Positions 8,046-15,586 of a DNA stretch of 64,000 bases are shown one piece after another. The DNA comes from an uncultured Planctomycetaceae bacterium (GTDB lineage: Bacteria; Planctomycetota; Planctomycetia; Planctomycetales; Planctomycetaceae): the NCBI GenBank assembly GCA_903858815.1, contig CAIOKE010000119.1, positions 1 to 64,000 on the forward strand. The letters run 5' to 3'. The translations under genes were made by a program, and so were the position numbers. Position 1 is the first letter of the stretch, and each line of letters begins with the position of its first letter. The notes under the pieces are model-generated. The model was given only the letters and a program-made list of their open reading frames with translations. It was not told the DNA's origin and made no database searches.

Positions 8046-10757
8046 TCAGCCGAAAGGGACGCGGTTGAATTTGATGAATGGCAGTCGCACACCATCGACA
8101 GCGACGTCGTCGGCGCTGGTGATTCCGTTTTGTCGTGGCAGAAAGTTTTGTGCTGCCAGGAAGGTGACGACGTCGTCCTGATCGACACCATCTCCACTGA
8201 CGCCAAGACCTCCGATCAGCTGTCCATTGCGGTACAGTGGCGTACTGCCCGGGAAGAAGACAATTCCATTCTGGTGCAGGAGGCTGGTGGCGGCATCCTG
8301 AAAATTGCGACCCGGGTTGAAGGCATCGAAACCCAGCACGGTGTCATTCATGGCTGCTGCGGGCACTGGTGGTCCATTGTTTTCCGCGGTGCGTGGGTTG
8401 ATTTCGGGATTCTTCGCCTGATTCAGGGTTGAGAAGGACGGAGGATCGGAGCCTTCGACACCGGCGGGATAACGCGGTTCGGCGAGGAAGCGGAAAGTGC
8501 GATTGGTAAAAGCCGTCTGTGCCGGCACGCCATCAACGGTATCTGCTGGCTGCAGATTTGAGCCGGCGTAGTAGGACGTATTGCGTGCTTTGGCAACGGC
8601 GACGTCGATGGAGAAGAACGTGGCGTCCGGCATGCGATACAGTCCGACGACTTCACCCAGTGTGTCGGTGACTGCGAGGACCATTCTGGTGCGTGAACCG
8701 GCGGGCACACGAATCGCAGCACGCGTTTTGTCGGCAGCAAGAATCCCATTGTCGATGATCTGCTGGACTTCTGCAGCACTGATCCCGACTCCGTCTTTGG
8801 GTGTCACCAGCCAGCCGGACGGCACAGCACTGCCGGGCAACAGCTGAATGCCACCAGGTGCAACTGGTTGATTGATCCCATTGACGGTACCTGTCCCGAG
8901 GGCCTGTGCAAGTGCGACCGTCTGACGGACTCCTTCAATTCCCGGAGTGGGTCCGACGATTTCCAGATCGATTCCGACGAGCGTGATGTGGTCGAAGGGC
9001 AGATCGATATCGGGAATGGCCGATACACCGTCGATGGTGCCGATTTGTGCGCCCGGAGCCCCTGTACCGAAGTTGACAGCCGTGCGACTGCCTCCTGCGG
9101 CAGCCAGCGCGATGACTTCAGCCTCGAGGACCCTCGGGGCGTTCGTGCGAGTCACTTCGGATTGCCCGGCTGTGAATCCCTGTTCCCAGGTGGCGAAGCC
9201 CTCCGGGCCCGGAAAGAAGACTCCGATACCCCCGATCAGCGTATCGCCCACCGAGTCACTGTTGGTGTCACGGAACAATGGGATACCGCCGGGCAGCGTG
9301 GCAATGCCACGGGACTGCTGAGTGGGTGCCAGTCCTGACGCAAAGCCCCAGGATTCAGGAGCGGGCACGTCTTTGCCGGCAGCGAAAGTCGCATCAAAGC
9401 GGGCTGAAAGCAGCAGGTCATCGCCACCACCGTTTTCTCGCTGTCCATTCAGACCGGCATGGATCAGGCTGTCTCGATTGGTGTGTTCGATGGCAAACAG
9501 GTCGACTGGCGGCGTGTGCAGGATTTCCGGTGGAAAATGTCCACCGACTCCGATCGGGGCCACAAAGCCAGGCCCTTTCACGGCAGGATCGAGTGAGTTT
9601 GGATTGGCTTCCACTTCACGCTGTGTGATGGTGGTCTGACTGAGAAATCGAATGGTGCGTGAAGTCAGCGGCCCGACTGTTCCAGCAACCGGATCTCCGT
9701 TGGAAAACATGGCAGCGGTACGAGCTTTGGCCACGGCTCCGTCAATCATAAAGGCCAGTATCTGGTTATCGGGTGCCGAGACATTGCTTTCGGTGCGAAC
9801 GCCAAGGATTGTCCCTTCACGATCGACAACGGCGATGATGGCATCATTGCTTGGGGTGGCTGCTGAAGCGCGGTCCAGCAGAATGCCGACTTCAGCAGCG
9901 GTCAGTTGCGGGTCACCCAGCCCGTGCAGGGCAAAACCGGTGGTACCGATGCCGGCAGGAACCGGGGATACCACCGTGCCGGTCGTTGCCGGGGATTGAT
10001 TCGAGACGTTGCCCGTCACGGTGGTTGCCACAGTGACACCATTGCTGATGGCGGCGTTTCCGCTGCTGCTGCCTGCTGCGATATCCGGAAAGTCAGCCAG
10101 ACCGACAGGGCCCGAGTAACTGCCGTTCATCAGGCCACTGTGGGAATCTGCCAGCCCAAGGACGTGACCCGTTTCATGTGCGAATGCAGTGAACAGATCG
10201 GGGCCTGTGGAAGAGGAGCCTGTCTCTGACCAGTTCTCGGCAGAATCCAGCCAGACGAGCCCGTGTACGGAATGATTGTCCGAGCTGTTTGTGAGACTAC
10301 TGCCGCCAAACCCCAGCAACCCCCCCGGGGCCGATGATGTGCCGAAGGAATCGAGGGACCCGATTCCGATGTTTACGATGGACGAGAGCGGACTGGTTGT
10401 GTCTCGATAAAACAAAAATCGGCCGGCTGATGCCTGTTCCCACGCCTGCAGAGCCTGTGTGGCGATCTGCTGCTGTTTTTCAGTGATCACATTCGTGGTC
10501 TGCGGAGTGTCGCGGAAGTCGAAGGCGATACGCTGGACGCTTGAGTTGTCTGTGGGGCGTGCACTGGTTGTGGCAGACGCTTGTTCGTCGGTTTCTTCGA
10601 AGTGTTCGGGCAGCAGGTTCGGCAGTGCATTCAGGCTGCCGGCACACAGACGGGCTTCCAGAAACTCTGCAGCATTCAGCGAGGACGGCCTGCGTCGTCG
10701 CAGAAATTTCGCCGGCAGGGATTGAGTGAACACCCACGACATCATGGCAAGCCTCAC
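8046..10757 (-). CDS. Exported matrixin-type protease fused to two GlcG/HbpS-like domains
   Basis: About 903 residues. The N-terminus has FLRRRRPSSLNAAEFLEARL, like the Arg-rich/LExRL start of large exported planctomycete proteins. Residues 70-210 look like a zinc metalloprotease: HETGHVLGLAD (His194, His198, Asp204) followed by a Met-turn-like SGLMNGSY. A Ser/Thr/Gly linker leads to two GlcG/HbpS (DUF336) domains, about 285-530 and 655-870: each has an AAEV-led helix, a central strand with IIAVVDREGTILGV or MVLAVTDTLGEVVGLYR, AVAKART/N, and a final GGIGV or GGLGVSGDGVDQDD. Starts at 10757 or 10742 are both possible. The fusion is unusual; zinc binding and haem/cofactor binding are inferred from motifs only. 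Confidence 0.8.
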   Translation of the reverse strand: MRLAMMSWVFTQSLPAKFLRRRRPSSLNAAEFLEARLCAGSLNALPNLLPEHFEETDEQASATTSARPTDNSSVQRIAFDFRDTPQTTNVITEKQQQIATQALQAWEQASAGRFLFYRDTTSPLSSIVNIGIGSLDSFGTSSAPGGLLGFGGSSLTNSSDNHSVHGLVWLDSAENWSETGSSSTGPDLFTAFAHETGHVLGLADSHSGLMNGSYSGPVGLADFPDIAAGSSSGNAAISNGVTVATTVTGNVSNQSPATTGTVVSPVPAGIGTTGFALHGLGDPQLTAAEVGILLDRASAATPSNDAIIAVVDREGTILGVRTESNVSAPDNQILAFMIDGAVAKARTAAMFSNGDPVAGTVGPLTSRTIRFLSQTTITQREVEANPNSLDPAVKGPGFVAPIGVGGHFPPEILHTPPVDLFAIEHTNRDSLIHAGLNGQRENGGGDDLLLSARFDATFAAGKDVPAPESWGFASGLAPTQQSRGIATLPGGIPLFRDTNSDSVGDTLIGGIGVFFPGPEGFATWEQGFTAGQSEVTRTNAPRVLEAEVIALAAAGGSRTAVNFGTGAPGAQIGTIDGVSAIPDIDLPFDHITLVGIDLEIVGPTPGIEGVRQTVALAQALGTGTVNGINQPVAPGGIQLLPGSAVPSGWLVTPKDGVGISAAEVQQIIDNGILAADKTRAAIRVPAGSRTRMVLAVTDTLGEVVGLYRMPDATFFSIDVAVAKARNTSYYAGSNLQPADTVDGVPAQTAFTNRTFRFLAEPRYPAGVEGSDPPSFSTLNQAKNPEINPRTAENNGPPVPAAAMNDTVLGFDAFNPGRNFQDAATSLLHQNGIVFFPGSTPLYRNGQLIGGLGVSGDGVDQDDVVTFLAAQNFLPRQNGITSADDVAVDGVRLPFIKFNRVPFG

Positions 10758-10913
10758 GGAGAATCAGCGCAACCTCTCCTGTCTTTCCGATCGGAAAACT
10801 CATACCCGTCGCTCAAATCAATCCGACCGGTAAAGGTGGAATCCCTCGAAAAATCGTTAACGACAGCCGATTTTGCCCCGTCTTGCAGGCTTTCCACCGG
10901 GTGCGGACGGGAT

Positions 10914-10947
10914 GGGGGCCGGATCTTTGGGGGTTGGGGGTTGGGGG
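10914..10947 (+). other. Possible G-quadruplex tract
   Basis: Runs of five G at 10914-10918, 10929-10933, 10936-10940 and 10943-10947, separated by 10, 2 and 2 bases. The layout fits an intramolecular G-quadruplex on the + strand with one long loop. Lies between the divergent ends of the matrixin gene and the TRIC-like gene cluster. Confidence 0.45.
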
Positions 10948-10953
10948 AAACGC

Positions 10954-10976
10954 GTAGACCGGGCATTCCTGCCCGG
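10954..10976 (+). repeat. REP-like palindrome with GTAG head (copy 1)
   Basis: GTAG, one base, then CCGGGC-ATTCCT-GCCCGG, a perfect 6-bp stem. A 23-base element of identical architecture lies on the minus strand at 35380-35402 (GTAG, one base, CCGAACA-TTCC-TGTTCGG). The GTAG head plus imperfectly conserved palindrome is the layout of REP elements mobilised by RAYT (Y1) transposases; no such transposase is seen in this window. Confidence 0.55.
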
Positions 10977-11084
10977 ACCCACCTACAAAGACCATGGCGT
11001 TTTCAGCCGTAATGCGATGCGGTTTCGCGGGCTGAAGCGGAGGTTACGGATTTTTGTCGGGAGTGTGTGTGTTGACGAGGAGGG

Positions 11085-11714
11085 TTACGGGTTGTGTGTT
11101 TGTCCGTGGGGGTTGTCGGTTGAACGGAGAACGATGCGGAATTTCAGGGCTGCCAGTCGCATTGCGACAACGACAAAGGTGGCGGCTGGAAAGGCGACCG
11201 ATTCGCTGACGGCCAGCTGCTGCAGTGCGATCAGTCCCCAGCCACCAGCGAAGGCGCAGGTGGCATACAGCGGGGTGTCGGGCCGAAACAGGCCGGGAAC
11301 TTCGTTGCAGACGATGTCGGCAATCACTCCACCAAAGGATCCTGTGATGACTCCGAGAAGCACAGCTACGAACGGGGGCACCCCCTGATCAAGTGCCAGC
11401 TGAGTGCCGACGATGCTGAACAGTCCCAGACCAAGGGCATCGGTGAGGTCGAGCAGCCTGACAGCACGTTCGGGGATCCTTGGTAGCAGGGACAGACCGC
11501 AGGCAACGCTGAAGACGATCACGGGGTATCGCGAGTGTTCAATCCAGAACAGGGGGTGTCGGTCCAGCAGCAGATCCCGCAGGCTGCCACCGCCGAAGGC
11601 GGTCATCATCGCGACCGAGACGACTCCTACGAGGTCAAGTCCCTTGCGACGTGCTGCGAGGACTCCGAAGACAGCCCCGCTGATGACGGCCATCAGTTCG
11701 ATTGTTGAGATCAT
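11085..11714 (-). CDS. TRIC/UPF0126-family membrane channel protein
   Basis: 209 residues with about seven hydrophobic segments, matching the bacterial trimeric intracellular cation channel (UPF0126, YicG-like) family: an early GAVFGVLAARRKGLDLVGV, MTAFGGGSLRDLLLDRHPLFW, then the repeat-like DALGLGLFSIVGTQLAL and GVITGSFGGVIADIVCNEVP. The two Gly-rich, Arg/Asp-bearing helices are the family hallmark. Probably a cation channel of the inner membrane. Its ATG overlaps the stop of the upstream gene as ATGA, so translation is probably coupled. Confidence 0.88.
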   Translation of the reverse strand: MISTIELMAVISGAVFGVLAARRKGLDLVGVVSVAMMTAFGGGSLRDLLLDRHPLFWIEHSRYPVIVFSVACGLSLLPRIPERAVRLLDLTDALGLGLFSIVGTQLALDQGVPPFVAVLLGVITGSFGGVIADIVCNEVPGLFRPDTPLYATCAFAGGWGLIALQQLAVSESVAFPAATFVVVAMRLAALKFRIVLRSTDNPHGQTHNP

Positions 11715-12256
11715 GGGGTGGGTCCGGCTGTGGCAGCCGGTCGTGGCTTCTGCACAGTCGACTCAGCCCCACTATCACTCATTTGTTCCCAGTCCGCACC
11801 TGGCTGCATCTGAATATGCCATGCTCGTTTGCGAATCTGATCTTCCTTGAGCAGTTTGTAGACGTGTACTTCCAGTTCTTCGATTCCCGGTAACGGTTGC
11901 AGTTCGCGAGTCATCGCTTCGACTCGCTGTCTGAGGTGCAGCATGGCCTGCACATCGGCGGGGTCTTCGGAAGTGGGATCTGTTTCGGACTTGATGGCGA
12001 CTCGCAGCACGACAGGAGTCCGTTTGTGCATCTTGCGCTGCCCCCCGTTGACTCGTGGTGCCGAGCCCGGGAATTCCCGGACAATGGCCTCCTGCAGAGG
12101 CATGAAGGGGATCAGATGCAGTGTCCAGTAGGTGTAGAGGAAGGCAGTTGCCAGAATTCCAAGGACAAACATCAGCACGACCACGGTCCGACCAGTGACT
12201 GGCTTTCGGACAATGGCTGCTGGCGTTTGGACCGCCGCTGGTAGTGGCTCGCTCAT
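11711..12256 (-). CDS. Single-span membrane protein of unknown function
   Basis: 181 residues from ATG 12256 (MSEPLPAAVQTP). The frame stays open further upstream but there it overlaps thiG, so the shorter start is used. A cytoplasmic N-terminus is followed by one membrane helix (VVVLMFVLGILATAFLYTYW, about residues 23-42), then a soluble part with PFMPLQEAIVREFPGSAPRV and a charged helix RQRVEAMTRELQPLPGIEELEVHVYKLL. Ends in a low-complexity Pro/Ala tail. No family recognised. It lies 37 bases after thiG and overlaps the TRIC-like gene by 4 bases. Confidence 0.65.
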   Translation of the reverse strand: MSEPLPAAVQTPAAIVRKPVTGRTVVVLMFVLGILATAFLYTYWTLHLIPFMPLQEAIVREFPGSAPRVNGGQRKMHKRTPVVLRVAIKSETDPTSEDPADVQAMLHLRQRVEAMTRELQPLPGIEELEVHVYKLLKEDQIRKRAWHIQMQPGADWEQMSDSGAESTVQKPRPAATAGPTP

Positions 12257-12293
12257 GGGCCTGTGCTTTCTGGCGTTCTGGTACTGGCCGGGA

Positions 12294-13163
12294 TCAATTG
12301 CCGAGAGCCCGGCTGATAACGCCTTCAGTGGGGCTGGACGCGGTGGCGTACAATTTCTTCGGGATCCGTCCGGCCAGCAGGGCATCGCGTCCTGCGTGGC
12401 AGGCCATCCGCATCGCATGAGCCATTCTAAGTGGGTCACGAGCACTGGCAATGGCTGTATTGAGCAGTACGCCATCACAGCCCAGTTCCATCGCGGCAGC
12501 AACGTCACTGGCTGTCCCGACACCTGCATCGACAATGACCGGGTAATCCGGATCATTTTCCTTGAGGTATTCAAGGCAGATTCGGATGTTGTTGGGGTTC
12601 AGAATCCCCTGGCCACTGCCGATCGGGCTGCCGGCCGGCATCACCGAGGTGGCTCCTGCCTGCTTCAGGCGACGCGCCGTGATCGGGTCGTCCGATGTGT
12701 AGCACAGCACCTGAAACCCATCTGCAACCAGCTGCTCACAGGCCAGCACGGTGGCCACGGGATCGGGTAACAGTGTTCGAGTGTCGGCCAGAACTTCGAG
12801 CTTGACCCAGTCAGCGCCGGGATTCTCCAGTCCCCGCAGGATCTCTCGCCCCAGCCGGGCAACCCGCACAGCATCTTCCACATTGAAACAGCCTGCTGTG
12901 TTGGGCAGGATTGTGATTCGGCTCAGATCGATGAAGTCCAGAATATTCCGGCCGGATGCATCAACAAGGCGTTCACGGCGCACGGCGACAGTGACGACAT
13001 CGCTGGCGCTGGCCTCCAGACACTGCTGCATCAGTTCCAGCGTCGCATACTTGCCAGTCCCGGTGATCAATCGGGACTTCAGTGTATGACTGCCTACGAC
13101 CAGGGGCTTGTCTGCCAACTCTGAACTCATCGAATCCTGCTTTCCCACAAACACCGTGGACAC
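12294..13163 (-). CDS. thiG: Thiazole synthase
   Basis: Forms the thiazole phosphate moiety of thiamine from deoxyxylulose phosphate, dehydroglycine and ThiS thiocarboxylate. TIM barrel with family signatures [64 protein letters not shown] (Schiff-base Lys in the first VKLE), [16 protein letters not shown] and [31 protein letters not shown]. The GTG at 13163 follows the thiS stop directly; ATG at 13130 (MSSELADK) is the alternative and gives 278 residues, closer to the core. Co-transcribed with thiS. Confidence 0.96.
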   Translation of the reverse strand: MSTVFVGKQDSMSSELADKPLVVGSHTLKSRLITGTGKYATLELMQQCLEASASDVVTVAVRRERLVDASGRNILDFIDLSRITILPNTAGCFNVEDAVRVARLGREILRGLENPGADWVKLEVLADTRTLLPDPVATVLACEQLVADGFQVLCYTSDDPITARRLKQAGATSVMPAGSPIGSGQGILNPNNIRICLEYLKENDPDYPVIVDAGVGTASDVAAAMELGCDGVLLNTAIASARDPLRMAHAMRMACHAGRDALLAGRIPKKLYATASSPTEGVISRALGN

Positions 13164-13364
13164 TCACCCACCGCCCACCAGAGTCACGATTTCGACCTCG
13201 TCACCAGCCTGCAACTGGACGTGGCTGTGCGTTTCTCTGGGGACGACATGGCGGTTTCGTTCGACAGCACAATACCGACTTTCAATCTGCAGATCCTGCA
13301 GCAGGTCTGCGATTGTCCAGGCCTCAGGGACATCCCGCGGCGCACCATTCAGGGTAATGTGCAT
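13164..13364 (-). CDS. thiS: Sulfur carrier protein ThiS
   Basis: 66-residue ubiquitin-like sulfur carrier for thiazole synthesis. Starts MHITLNGAPRDVPEAWTIADLL and ends DEVEIVTLVGGG, the C-terminal Gly-Gly needed for adenylation and thiocarboxylate formation; here there are three Gly. Immediately upstream of its partner thiG. ThiF, which activates it, is not in the window. No TPP riboswitch is apparent in the short 27-base gap upstream. Confidence 0.94.
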   Translation of the reverse strand: MHITLNGAPRDVPEAWTIADLLQDLQIESRYCAVERNRHVVPRETHSHVQLQAGDEVEIVTLVGGG

Positions 13365-13391
13365 GGAAGTTCCTGTTCTGCCAGCAGGGCC

Positions 13392-13991
13392 TCAGAGTTC
13401 GAAATCCTCTTCGCCTTCGCTTTTGCCGCCGAAGGACTTTCGCAGGATTTCCGCCTGAGCCTTCACGGTGGCGTCCGGTCCAGTCAGTTTCAGGAAGTAG
13501 ACTTCCTCGGTGGGCAGCACCACGATGACTCCCAGCATGCGGTATCCCGGGGCTGGCTCGGTCTTCCGCAGAATCGGCGGGCCGACAGATTTCTGATAGG
13601 TCCCGGAAATGTCGGCTACGTAGTATTCGTTGGCGCCAGCTTTGCCTTTCTTTACGACGGCCTTGCGACCGGCCGCATCAAACTGCGAAATCCAGCGCTG
13701 CAGGTTAGGGGCGATCCCGCCACCGCCACCGGCAAATGTCGAGATTGCCAGTTCGCCCTTGTCCTTGTCCCCGGCGACTGCCGGAACGAAATAGGTCGCC
13801 AGTCTCATGGAACTCTGCTGATCGGACAAGGCCCACGATTTGGGCATGGTCAGGGACAGATCACGCAGTTTGACTGTTGTTGTTTCTTCGGCTTTCTCTG
13901 CCGCACCTTTTTTGGTTGATTCGTCGGCAGCCTGCAGGACGCAGGTGGCAGACAACAGCATTGCGAGGGCCATGGAACAGATCAGTTTCAT
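13392..13991 (-). CDS. Exported protein of unknown function
   Basis: 199 residues from ATG 13991, which begins a signal peptide (MKLICSMALAMLLSATCVLQAA). The mature protein has a Lys/Glu-rich start, then LRDLSLTMPKSWALSDQQSS, GELAISTFAGGGGGIAPNLQRWISQF, EYYVADISGTYQ and EVYFLKLTGPDATVKAQAEILRKSF. This pattern (a threatened-strand domain with a bound W in the first helix and a final amphipathic helix) is that of a common planctomycete secreted family, but I cannot name it. Upstream of thiS by 27 bases; probably the same transcript. Confidence 0.75.
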   Translation of the reverse strand: MKLICSMALAMLLSATCVLQAADESTKKGAAEKAEETTTVKLRDLSLTMPKSWALSDQQSSMRLATYFVPAVAGDKDKGELAISTFAGGGGGIAPNLQRWISQFDAAGRKAVVKKGKAGANEYYVADISGTYQKSVGPPILRKTEPAPGYRMLGVIVVLPTEEVYFLKLTGPDATVKAQAEILRKSFGGKSEGEEDFEL

Positions 13992-14046
13992 CAGTATTAA
14001 CTCCGGTTTGGGAAAGCTTACAGCACAGGAACGCTGGTCCCTGAGC

Positions 14047-14598
14047 CTATTGAGCGGATTTGGACTTGTCAGGTGCAGCAGGCTGAGCCGATTCGTCTGA
14101 TGCAGCCCTGGGTTTGGCTTTTTCAATTCGTCCGAACATGTGTCCTCCGACTTTGCCATGCTGCCACGTGCCGGCATAGCGGTCGTCATGAAACAGAACT
14201 CGGGCGGAAAAGCCTTCCCCGAGGCCTGGGATTGACGCGTCAGTCAGTGACACCATGGGTGTTTCTCCGGCCCACAGAAGTGGCACCGTGACGGGAAGTT
14301 TGGTATCCAGTTTCCCGTATTTAATCCGAACGGTGAACACCCACAGGTCTCCTGCAGCCTTGACGGCACTTTCAATCTCATATCGCTCGGGTTTCAGCGG
14401 ATCGCCTTCAGTCTGGCCATCGACGGTGAATGTGCCGACGAGGACACAATTCTGCATTTTCTGTGAGAACGCCTGTTCGCGCGGCGATGGTTCGTCGGCG
14501 AACAACTGGCTGCCCGCAGTACTGATGACCAACAGCACAGTCAACAGTTGCTGCACGCAGCGATGAACAAACAGGCGATATTGAGTTCTGGTGGTCAC
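14047..14598 (-). CDS. Exported protein of unknown function
   Basis: 183 residues from GTG 14598; chosen over an upstream start at 14682 because AGGAGT lies 6 bases before this GTG and a signal sequence follows (CVQQLLTVLLVISTAGSQLFA). The mature part reads NCVLVGTFTVDG, ERYEIESAVKAAGDLWVFTVRIKYG, VPLLWAGETPMVSLTD and WQHGKVGGHMFGRIEK, suggesting a compact beta-rich domain, then a low-complexity tail. First gene of the probable six-gene minus-strand cluster ending at 11085. Confidence 0.75.
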   Translation of the reverse strand: MTTRTQYRLFVHRCVQQLLTVLLVISTAGSQLFADEPSPREQAFSQKMQNCVLVGTFTVDGQTEGDPLKPERYEIESAVKAAGDLWVFTVRIKYGKLDTKLPVTVPLLWAGETPMVSLTDASIPGLGEGFSARVLFHDDRYAGTWQHGKVGGHMFGRIEKAKPRAASDESAQPAAPDKSKSAQ

Positions 14599-14604
14599 AA
14601 AAAA

Positions 14605-14610
14605 ACTCCT
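14605..14610 (-). promoter_or_regulatory. Ribosome binding site fixing a GTG start
   Basis: AGGAGT on the minus strand, six T residues before GTG 14598. It is the reason for preferring that start. Confidence 0.7.
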
Positions 14611-14950
14611 CAGGACAGTGGGATGCAGCGTGACAACCCGCCCGGACTGCAATCCGAAGTACTCACGATCATAGGCGAACAAGGCAGCGGGTTCAAATCC
14701 GTCTGCGGTCGCGGGAATTCCGGCGACTCAGCGGATGAAAACGGGTTATCGCTCAGTGCAAATGGCAGAAAACCTGTGCAACGAAGCCCCGGACTGCAGT
14801 TTTCAGCCGATCCGTGAAGACGTATTGAACCCTTTATGTGAGGTCCAGCTTAGACACATTGCAGCGGGATTCCTGCGCGATCGGTCGCGGGAATATACCT
14901 GCGAAGGCCGATTTGGTGGGGGTTTTCCAACTGTGGAGAGATTCTGGTTT

Positions 14951-15586
14951 ATGCTCATGCATCTGAAAACACTGTTCTGGCAGGTTGGCCTGACGGCCGC
15001 CAGTTTGTTGTTCCTCCCTGTGCTGTGTAACGGGCAGGAAAATGCTGGCCGAGGGGCGGGTTTGTCTGCGCGTCCCCCCGGCATTGCGTCAATGGCTATG
15101 TCCGCAACGCGTCCGTCGCTGCACAGTGGGCTCAGGCCAGTCGAATCGGCCAGTCAGCAGTCAGCGGTTTCGGAACCAGCGCCGCAGAGTGCGGTGAGGG
15201 CTGGGACTCAGGGAGCCGGAGACCAGCGATTAATCGACACTGGACGCGGACTGTTTCAAAAACGATGTGTGCAGTGTCATGACGCAGAGAAATCCCTGCA
15301 GAAATCCCGAACAGCAGCGGAATGGCGTGCGACGGTGGCACGTATGGCGCGGCAGGACGGGGCCGAGATTCCACGATCGGAGTGGGAACCTGTTTCCGTG
15401 TACCTTGCGGCGGTTCATGGACATTCGGCCACATCCACGGGCGCTACAGGCTTTGATGAAGGGGCTGGCTCGGAGATTACGATGTTCGGTACGATTTCTC
15501 CCACCTTTCGCAGCCATTCTCCGGCACTGCCTGTGCCGATGTCAGCGAACCAGTTTCTGCACTTCGGCGGTGAGTGTTTTGGGTGA
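14951..15586 (+). CDS. Exported protein with one c-type haem site
   Basis: 211 residues from ATG 14951 (a second ATG is at 14957), preceded by GGAGAG 10 bases upstream. Signal peptide TLFWQVGLTAASLLFLPVLCNGQ, a low-complexity Ser/Ala/Gln linker, then DTGRGLFQKRCVQCHDAEKSL with a CVQCH haem-attachment motif, and WRATVARMARQDGAEIP, whose Met could be the distal ligand. Resembles small cytochrome c-like domains in planctomycetes; it should act outside the cytoplasmic membrane. The last 45 bases overlap the convergent redoxin gene. Confidence 0.75.
   Translation: MLMHLKTLFWQVGLTAASLLFLPVLCNGQENAGRGAGLSARPPGIASMAMSATRPSLHSGLRPVESASQQSAVSEPAPQSAVRAGTQGAGDQRLIDTGRGLFQKRCVQCHDAEKSLQKSRTAAEWRATVARMARQDGAEIPRSEWEPVSVYLAAVHGHSATSTGATGFDEGAGSEITMFGTISPTFRSHSPALPVPMSANQFLHFGGECFG

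Larger units (their letters stand above)
10758..11084. other. Intergenic region with G-rich tract and REP-like hairpin
   Basis: No gene seen in 327 bases upstream of the matrixin fusion. It holds four G5 runs at 10914-10947 and a GTAG-headed palindrome at 10954-10976, both listed separately. No convincing promoter or terminator was found by eye. Confidence 0.6.

Noticed and set aside
13365-13391. TPP riboswitch before thiS
   Set aside because: The gap is only 27 bases and no conserved riboswitch pairing is visible.
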